Shown one piece after another: positions 3,695 through 8,437 of a DNA stretch of 8,437 bases. The notes under the pieces are model-generated. The model was not told the DNA's origin and made no database searches. It worked only from the letters and a program-made list of their open reading frames with translations. Numbering within the stretch: the stretch's first letter is position 1; the number at the start of each line of letters is the position of its first letter. A program made the translations under genes and the position numbers. Origin of the DNA: Oscillospiraceae bacterium. GTDB lineage: Bacteria > Bacillota_A > Clostridia > Oscillospirales > Ruminococcaceae. The stretch spans positions 1 to 8,437 of the forward strand of contig JAFSHE010000112.1 of the NCBI GenBank assembly GCA_017440445.1, read 5' to 3'.

Positions 3695-5383
3695 ATGCAG
3701 TTATGCGGAGCAGATATAATCGTTGAATGCCTCCTTGAACAGGGTGCGGATACCGTTTTCGGTTATCCAGGAGGCGCAGTTCTTAACATATATGACAGCC
3801 TGTACAAGTACAGTGACAAGATACGTCATGTGATAACCTCGCACGAGCAGGGCGCATGTCATGCCGCTGACGGCTACGCACGTTCCACAGGCAGGACAGG
3901 TGTAGTTATTGCGACCTCAGGCCCAGGTGCGACTAACCTCGTTACAGGTATCGCAACAGCTTACATGGATTCCATCCCCCTTGTTGCTATAACAGGTAAC
4001 GTTACAAGAGACCTCCTTGGTCTGGACAGCTTTCAGGAGGTGGATATCACAGGCATCACTATGCCCATTACCAAGCACAACTTTATCGTCAAGGATATAG
4101 ATGACCTTGCAGATACCATCCGTCTTGCATTCAAGATAGCAGGAAGCGGAAGAAAAGGTCCTGTCCTTGTGGATATCCCCAAGGATATCACTGCGGCTGT
4201 TACCGAATACACCAAGCAGCCTGCTATTACTCTTGAAACTTCCACGGAGATAGACCCCGCTCAGCTTGAAAATGCTGTGAAGCTTATCTCCGAGGCACAG
4301 CGCCCCTATGTTTATGCGGGCGGCGGTGTTATCTCTGCAAACGCTTCAGAGGAGCTTAAAAAATTCGCTGAGCTGTGTGACGCTCCTGTTTCCTCCTCGC
4401 TTATGGGTCAGGGTGCTTATGATGAGTCAGACCGCCGTTATATAGGCATGCTCGGTATGCACGGAACAGTAAAAGCTGCTTACGCACTCAATCACTGCGA
4501 CCTTTTCATCGGTATAGGAACACGTTTCTCGGACAGAGTAACAGGTGATACATCTTTCTTCGGAAAGGACGCTAAGATACTTCACATCGACATCGATCCC
4601 GCTGAATTCAACAAGAATATCGAAGTCGGCGCAACTGTTGCAGGCGATGTAAAGGCAGTTCTATCCGCACTGTGTGAAAGAATATCACAGCAGAAGCACG
4701 AGGACTGGAGCAAGGAGATACTCGACGGCGATTTCGGAGAGCCTGTTCAGACAGGCACAGATGCGCTCCCCGTTACTCCTCAGGCGGTTATCGAAAAGCT
4801 TGATGAGCTGACAAACGGCGAGGCTGTCATCTCCACAGAGGTAGGACAGAATCAGATGTGGGCGGCTCAGTACTACAATTACAGAAAGCCCCGTCATTTT
4901 ATATCCTCGGGCGGACTTGGCACTATGGGCTTCGGTCTAGGAGCTTCACTCGGTGCGAAGGTAGGTAATCCCGACAAGACAGTAGTCAACATCGCAGGTG
5001 ACGGCTCCTTCGCTATGAATCTGAACGAGCTTATCACCGCCTCTGCACACGGAATAAATATCATTCAGCTTGTAATCAACAACCATGTTCTCGGTATGGT
5101 GCGCCAGTGGCAGAGACTGTTCTACAACAAGCACTTCTCGCAGACGACACTTGACAACCGCCATATCGACTACGTGAAGCTTGGCGAGTCTTTCGGAATA
5201 AAGACATTCATTATAGAAAAAACAGAGGATATCACTCCTGTTCTTACTCAGGCGCTTGAGATCTCAAAAACTGCTCCCGTTATGGTGGAAGTGCGCATTG
5301 ACAGAGATATCAATGTACTCCCCATGATACCCGCAGGTAAACCTGTTGTAGACCCAATCACAACAATCAATACGGAGGAATAA
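3695..5383 (+). CDS. ilvB: Acetohydroxyacid synthase, large catalytic subunit
   Basis: The 562-residue enzyme joins two pyruvates to acetolactate, or pyruvate and 2-oxobutyrate to acetohydroxybutyrate, the first common step to valine, leucine and isoleucine. Domains in order are the ThDP pyrimidine-binding domain (about 1-165, with 'FGYPGGAVLNIYD' and catalytic E51 in 'SHEQGACHAADGYAR'), a central domain (about 190-325, with 'GMLGMHGT' and the FAD-type 'GTRFSDRVTGD'), and the ThDP pyrophosphate domain (about 375-540). The ThDP/Mg motif begins G435-D436-G437 and ends N462-N463. The 'RFSDRVTG' segment favours the biosynthetic FAD enzyme over catabolic acetolactate synthase. The length is typical, with no missing motif. 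GAAAGGAA (3677-3684) lies ten bases before the ATG. ilvN follows after three bases, so the holoenzyme subunits are co-expressed. Confidence 0.96.
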   Translation: MQLCGADIIVECLLEQGADTVFGYPGGAVLNIYDSLYKYSDKIRHVITSHEQGACHAADGYARSTGRTGVVIATSGPGATNLVTGIATAYMDSIPLVAITGNVTRDLLGLDSFQEVDITGITMPITKHNFIVKDIDDLADTIRLAFKIAGSGRKGPVLVDIPKDITAAVTEYTKQPAITLETSTEIDPAQLENAVKLISEAQRPYVYAGGGVISANASEELKKFAELCDAPVSSSLMGQGAYDESDRRYIGMLGMHGTVKAAYALNHCDLFIGIGTRFSDRVTGDTSFFGKDAKILHIDIDPAEFNKNIEVGATVAGDVKAVLSALCERISQQKHEDWSKEILDGDFGEPVQTGTDALPVTPQAVIEKLDELTNGEAVISTEVGQNQMWAAQYYNYRKPRHFISSGGLGTMGFGLGASLGAKVGNPDKTVVNIAGDGSFAMNLNELITASAHGINIIQLVINNHVLGMVRQWQRLFYNKHFSQTTLDNRHIDYVKLGESFGIKTFIIEKTEDITPVLTQALEISKTAPVMVEVRIDRDINVLPMIPAGKPVVDPITTINTEE

Positions 5384-5386
5384 GCT

Positions 5387-5857
5387 ATGCAGGAACATGT
5401 TTTATCAGTAAAGGTAGCAAATAACAACGGCGTCCTGCTGCGTGTTTCTTCACTTTTCAGCAGACGTTTCTTCAATATAAAGAGCCTTAATGTGGCAGAA
5501 ACCGAAACCCCTGAAATATCCCGCATGACGATAGTGGTTTCAGGCGACAGAAAGATACTGGAGCAGATAAAAAATCAGCTGCTTAAGCTGTACGAGGTAA
5601 AAGAGGTAGCCATACTTTCCAATGCCGTTTGCCGTGAGCATATCCTTATCCGTGCCGGAAGAACTGAGGATGACCGTCACAAAATAATCGAAATAGCAAA
5701 TCTCTACCGTGCAAAGCCCGTGGATATCAGCGAAAACAGCATAATGCTGGAGCTTACAGGCGAGCCTGCAAAGATAGACAGCTTTATCAGCCTGCTTCGT
5801 CCTTTCGACATAATAAAGATGGTACGAAGCGGTATCTCCGCATTGGAGAGAGACTGA
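5387..5857 (+). CDS. ilvN: Acetohydroxyacid synthase, small regulatory subunit
   Basis: The 156-residue subunit activates the IlvB catalytic subunit and makes it sensitive to feedback, classically by valine. The ACT domain (about 4-75) has the family pattern N-N-N-G-V-L-x-R-V-S-S-L-F-S-R-R...N-I-K-S-L-N-V (12-36). The C-terminal regulatory domain (about 80-156) includes 'HILIRAG' and 'NLYRAKPVDISENSIMLELTG'. It starts three bases after ilvB, with GGAGGA (5374-5379) inside the end of ilvB, indicating tight coupling. The size is that of the short (IlvH-like) small subunits. Confidence 0.95.
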   Translation: MQEHVLSVKVANNNGVLLRVSSLFSRRFFNIKSLNVAETETPEISRMTIVVSGDRKILEQIKNQLLKLYEVKEVAILSNAVCREHILIRAGRTEDDRHKIIEIANLYRAKPVDISENSIMLELTGEPAKIDSFISLLRPFDIIKMVRSGISALERD

Positions 5858-5860
5858 ACT

Positions 5861-5890
5861 CTGAAAAATCCACTTGTCTAGCTTTTTCAG
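5861..5890 (+). other. Hairpin between ilvN and the LysR-type gene
   Basis: CTGAAAAA (5861-5868) pairs perfectly with TTTTTCAG (5883-5890) across a 14-nt loop. An alternative stem pairs TGTCT (5875-5879) with AGACA (5889-5893). There is no T-run after the stem, so it is not a normal terminator. It may reduce or process the message between ilvN and the regulator, whose AGGAG site is only seven bases further on. Confidence 0.45.
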
Positions 5891-5909
5891 ACAGATAGGA
5901 GAAAAATAG

Positions 5910-6833
5910 ATGAATATACTGCATCTGAAATACGCAGTAGAGGTTGCAAAAACGCAATCCATCAGCAAGGCTGCGGAAAATCTCTACATGGGACAGCCCA
6001 ATCTCTCACGTGCTATAAAGGAGCTTGAGGAGTCGCTTGGCATAACCATCTTCAAGCGTACAACAAAAGGTATCTCTACCACCCCCGACGGTGATGAATT
6101 TCTGCAATATGCACGTCGTATCGTAGCACAGGTAGACGAGGTAGAGCAAATTTATCGGGGCGGAAGAATAAAAAAACAGAACTTCTCTATATGCGTCCCC
6201 AGAGCCAGCTACACTTCATACGCTATCGCAGAGTTTGCAAAGCATATCGACTCTGCCCTGCCTGCAGATATCTTCTACAAGGAAACAAACTCCATGCGTA
6301 CCATAAACAACGTGGTAAAAGAGGAGTTCAACCTCGGAATAGTACGATATCAGGCGGCGTTTGAAAAGTATTTCAAGGATATGTTTGACGACAAAAAGCT
6401 TGTCAGCGAAACAGTTGCGGAATTCTCTTACGTAATGCTGATGTCCGAGGACTCTCCCCTTGCAGCTAAGTCCGATATAAAAATGGAAGAACTGAAGGAC
6501 TACATCGAAATAACGCACGGAGACCCATTCGTCCCCTCACTTCCACTTATCGACGTAAAAAAAGCTGAAATGTCAGAGCATGTTGACAAGCGTATATATG
6601 TTTTCGAGCGTGCTACGCAGTTCGTACTGCTGGAGAAGGTTCCCAATGCTTTCATGTGGGTATCCCCTGTTCCGAAGTCAACACTGGAAAAGCATCACCT
6701 TGTCATGCGCCGTGTACCAACAAACAAGGTCTACAAGGATGTGCTTATCTACCGCCGTGACTATAAGCTTTCAGAGCTTGACAAGCAGTTTATCACCATA
6801 TTGAACTCAGCTAAGGACGAGCTTTTAGGCTGA
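5910..6833 (+). CDS. LysR-type transcriptional regulator
   Basis: The 307-residue protein has the classic LysR N-terminal winged helix-turn-helix (about 1-60: 'LHLKYAVEVAKTQSISKAAENLYMGQPNLSRAIKELEESLG', then 'IFKRTTKGISTTPDG'). A linker helix (about 65-90) and a periplasmic-binding-protein-like effector domain (about 90-300) follow. The length is typical. LysR regulators bind DNA as tetramers and respond to a small molecule, but the effector domain does not reveal the ligand. AGGAG (5897-5901) lies eight bases before the ATG. It follows ilvN by 52 bases on the same strand, with no promoter seen in the gap, so it is probably co-transcribed with ilvBN and may regulate that operon or adhE downstream. 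The usual LysR layout is divergent from the target; that is not the case here. Confidence 0.92.
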   Translation: MNILHLKYAVEVAKTQSISKAAENLYMGQPNLSRAIKELEESLGITIFKRTTKGISTTPDGDEFLQYARRIVAQVDEVEQIYRGGRIKKQNFSICVPRASYTSYAIAEFAKHIDSALPADIFYKETNSMRTINNVVKEEFNLGIVRYQAAFEKYFKDMFDDKKLVSETVAEFSYVMLMSEDSPLAAKSDIKMEELKDYIEITHGDPFVPSLPLIDVKKAEMSEHVDKRIYVFERATQFVLLEKVPNAFMWVSPVPKSTLEKHHLVMRRVPTNKVYKDVLIYRRDYKLSELDKQFITILNSAKDELLG

Positions 6834-6848
6834 TCGCTATGCACTGCA

Positions 6849-6878
6849 TGTATAACAGTCATGCAAATTATACATTTT
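6849..6878 (+). terminator. Weak terminator after the LysR-type gene
   Basis: TGTATAA (6849-6855) pairs perfectly with TTATACA (6868-6874) across a 12-nt loop, followed by four Ts (6875-6878). A competing stem pairs TGCATG (6845-6850) with CATGCA (6860-6865). The stem is AT-rich and the T-run short, so termination would be partial. The T-run overlaps the -35 of the adhE promoter. Confidence 0.4.
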
Positions 6879-6904
6879 ACAAACAAACTACTTCGTGTTA
6901 AAAT
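6876..6904 (+). promoter_or_regulatory. adhE: adhE promoter
   Basis: TTTACA (6876-6881), a 17-bp spacer and TAAAAT (6899-6904) with extended -10 TG at 6896-6897. Transcription should begin near 6911, giving a leader of about 90 nt before adhE. The -10 box is embedded in the Rex-like palindrome at 6895-6912. Confidence 0.72.
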
Positions 6905-6912
6905 ATTAACGA
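6895..6912. promoter_or_regulatory. Rex-like redox operator overlapping the adhE -10 box
   Basis: The core is a perfect inverted repeat GTTAA-aata-TTAAC (6897-6910). Against the clostridial Rex consensus TTGTTAA-N4-TTAACAA, 12 of the 14 fixed positions match; the mismatches are 6895 and 6911. Rex is a repressor that senses the NADH/NAD ratio and whose best-known clostridial targets include adhE. The site covers the -10 box and the predicted start, where a repressor would exclude RNA polymerase. No rex gene is in the window, so the assignment rests on sequence and target. Confidence 0.7.
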
Positions 6913-7000
6913 TGCAGAAGGTGTATACTCTGCTGAATTTGTAACAAACGTGCGGAAAAGAAAGAAAACTGCACTTAGTATATTTAAGGAGAAGATAACT

Positions 7001-8437
7001 ATGAACAACTACGAGATCGTTGACAGCGTAGAAAAACTGGAAGCCGCTTTCGCAAGAGTAAGAGAGGCACAGAAGAAATTCGCTGAATTCTCACAGGAGC
7101 AGGTTGACAGGATATTCCTCGCTGCCGCATCCGCTGCAAACAAGCAGAGAATTCCTCTCGCAAAGATGGCAGTTGAAGAAACAGGAATGGGTGTTGTTGA
7201 GGATAAGGTCATCAAGAACAACTATGCTTCTGAGCATATCTACAACGCTTACAAGGATGTAAAGACCTGCGGTGTCATCGAGCGTGACGAGGTATACGGT
7301 ATCTCGAAGGTTGCCGAGCCTATCGGTGTTATCGCTGCGGTAATCCCCACAACTAACCCCACATCCACGGCTATCTTCAAGACACTTATCGCACTTAAGA
7401 CCAGAAACGGTATCATTATCAGCCCTCACCCCAGAGCAAAGAAGTGTACCATTGAGGCTGCCAAGATAGTTCTTGAGGCTGCTGTCAAGGCAGGTGCGCC
7501 TGAGGGTATCATCGACTGGATAGATATTCCCTCTCTTGAGCTTACCACAATGGTAATGAAGGAGTCTGATATAATCCTCGCAACAGGCGGCCCCGGAATG
7601 GTTAAATCCGCTTACTCCAGCGGAAAGCCCGCTCTTGGCGTTGGCGCAGGTAACACTCCCGCAATCATTGACGAGTCCGCAGATGTTCTGCTTGCAGTAA
7701 ACTCCATCATCCACTCCAAGACCTTCGATAACGGTATGATCTGCGCTTCTGAGCAGTCCGTCATCGCTGTCGGCAAGATGTACGACAAGGTTAAGAAGGA
7801 ATTTGAGGCAAGAGGCTGCTACTTCCTCAAGGACAAGGAGATAGACAAGGTCCGCAAGACTATCATCATCAACGGCGCACTCAATGCGAAGATCGTTGGT
7901 CAGTCCGCATATACCATCGCCAAGCTTGCAAAGGTCAATGTTCCCGAGAACACAAAAATTCTTATCGGTGAAGTGGAGAGCGTGGATATCTCCGAGGAAT
8001 TCGCTCATGAGAAGCTCTCCCCTGTTCTCGCTATGTACAAGGCAAAGAGCTTTGAGGAAGCTCTTGACAAGGCTGACAGACTTATCCAGGACGGCGGATT
8101 CGGTCATACTGCATCCCTCTATATCAACGCTGTAACAGAACGTGAAAAGATTGACGCATACGCAGAAAAAATGAAGGCATGCCGTATGCTTATCAATACT
8201 CCCTCCTCCCACGGCGGTATCGGAGATCTGTACAACTTCAAGCTTGCCCCCTCCCTCACACTGGGCTGCGGAAGCTGGGGCGGCAACTCCGTTTCCGAAA
8301 ATGTGGGCGTACGCCACCTGCTGAATGTTAAGACCGTTGCCCGAAGGAGGGAAAATATGCTCTGGTTCCGTGCCCCCGAAAAGGTTTACTACAAGAAGGG
8401 CTGCCTGCCCGTTGCCATGGAAGAGCTGAGCGACAAG
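7001..8437 (+). CDS. adhE: Bifunctional aldehyde-alcohol dehydrogenase AdhE (5' part)
   Basis: The first 479 codons are present and the frame is open to the window edge; full AdhE is about 870 residues. The N-terminal CoA-acylating acetaldehyde dehydrogenase domain (about 1-440) reduces acetyl-CoA to acetaldehyde with NADH. It shows 'PIGVIAAVIPTTNPTST', 'ATGGPGMVKSAYSSGKPALGVGAGNTPA' and the catalytic Cys248 in 'NGMICASEQ'. After it comes the linker 'RRRENMLWF' (448-456) and 'APEKVYYKKGCLP', which opens the iron-dependent alcohol dehydrogenase domain that makes ethanol. That linker marks the bifunctional enzyme and not a stand-alone aldehyde dehydrogenase. AdhE usually forms long helical assemblies called spirosomes in the cytoplasm. 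AAGGAG (6986-6991) lies nine bases before the ATG. Codon use is biased to frequent codons, consistent with high expression. The promoter carries a Rex-like site, implying induction when NADH is high. Confidence 0.95.
   Translation, partial: MNNYEIVDSVEKLEAAFARVREAQKKFAEFSQEQVDRIFLAAASAANKQRIPLAKMAVEETGMGVVEDKVIKNNYASEHIYNAYKDVKTCGVIERDEVYGISKVAEPIGVIAAVIPTTNPTSTAIFKTLIALKTRNGIIISPHPRAKKCTIEAAKIVLEAAVKAGAPEGIIDWIDIPSLELTTMVMKESDIILATGGPGMVKSAYSSGKPALGVGAGNTPAIIDESADVLLAVNSIIHSKTFDNGMICASEQSVIAVGKMYDKVKKEFEARGCYFLKDKEIDKVRKTIIINGALNAKIVGQSAYTIAKLAKVNVPENTKILIGEVESVDISEEFAHEKLSPVLAMYKAKSFEEALDKADRLIQDGGFGHTASLYINAVTEREKIDAYAEKMKACRMLINTPSSHGGIGDLYNFKLAPSLTLGCGSWGGNSVSENVGVRHLLNVKTVARRRENMLWFRAPEKVYYKKGCLPVAMEELSDK

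Noticed and set aside
6924..6929. Second adhE promoter at a TATACT box
   Set aside because: The 17-bp upstream position reads AAATAT and the base pair before the box is not TG, so only the promoter at 6876-6904 is supported.
7091..8317. A 408-codon open frame on the minus strand inside adhE
   Set aside because: It is wholly antisense to AdhE, which has clear family motifs in the forward frame. Its translation is Cys-rich with no recognisable domain and it has no promoter or ribosome binding site. It is a by-product of adhE codon bias.

Overview
The window looks like a chromosomal segment of a low-to-moderate GC Gram-positive anaerobe, most likely a clostridium of the Ruminococcus/Oscillospiraceae type. 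This is inferred from strong AGGAGG-like ribosome binding sites, many intrinsic terminators, a Firmicutes-style L10 leader RNA, a YjfB-family protein, a fermentative AdhE with a Rex-like operator, and half-size TSUP transporter genes. No genus-specific marker is present. Most of the window is core metabolism and translation. I see no CRISPR array, tRNA, rRNA, transposase or phage gene.

Layout. Bases 1-110 hold the first codons of a minus-strand gene leaving the window, its extended -10 promoter, and the terminator of the next minus-strand gene. Bases 110-394 (-) encode a 94-residue unrecognised protein with a basic front half and an acidic tail. Bases 531-716 (+) encode a Met-rich YjfB-like small protein with its own promoter and terminator. 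Bases 781-2015 are the rplJ-rplL unit: promoter, L10 leader with a terminator and a possible antiterminator, L10, L7/L12 and a strong terminator. Neither rplKA nor rpoBC is adjacent.

Bases 2017-2747 (-) hold two overlapping half-size TauE/SafE (TSUP) membrane proteins that are clearly paralogous. Bases 2876-3361 (-) encode a flavodoxin-fold protein with a terminator and a promoter. The 333-base gap 3362-3694 is a divergent control region. It holds the flavodoxin promoter, an inverted repeat, two tandem promoters for ilvB and a terminator-like hairpin in the ilvB leader.

Bases 3695-6833 (+) are ilvB, ilvN and a LysR-type regulator, probably one transcription unit. The first two form acetohydroxyacid synthase, the first common step of branched-chain amino acid synthesis. 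Bases 6834-7000 hold a promoter whose -10 box lies inside a Rex-like palindrome. Bases 7001-8437 (+) are the first 479 codons of adhE, which runs off the right edge.

The genes form several independent units rather than one pathway. The most interesting signals are regulatory (L10 leader switch, ilvB leader hairpin, Rex-like operator on the adhE promoter) and the split TSUP pair. I found no convincing new multi-gene system.
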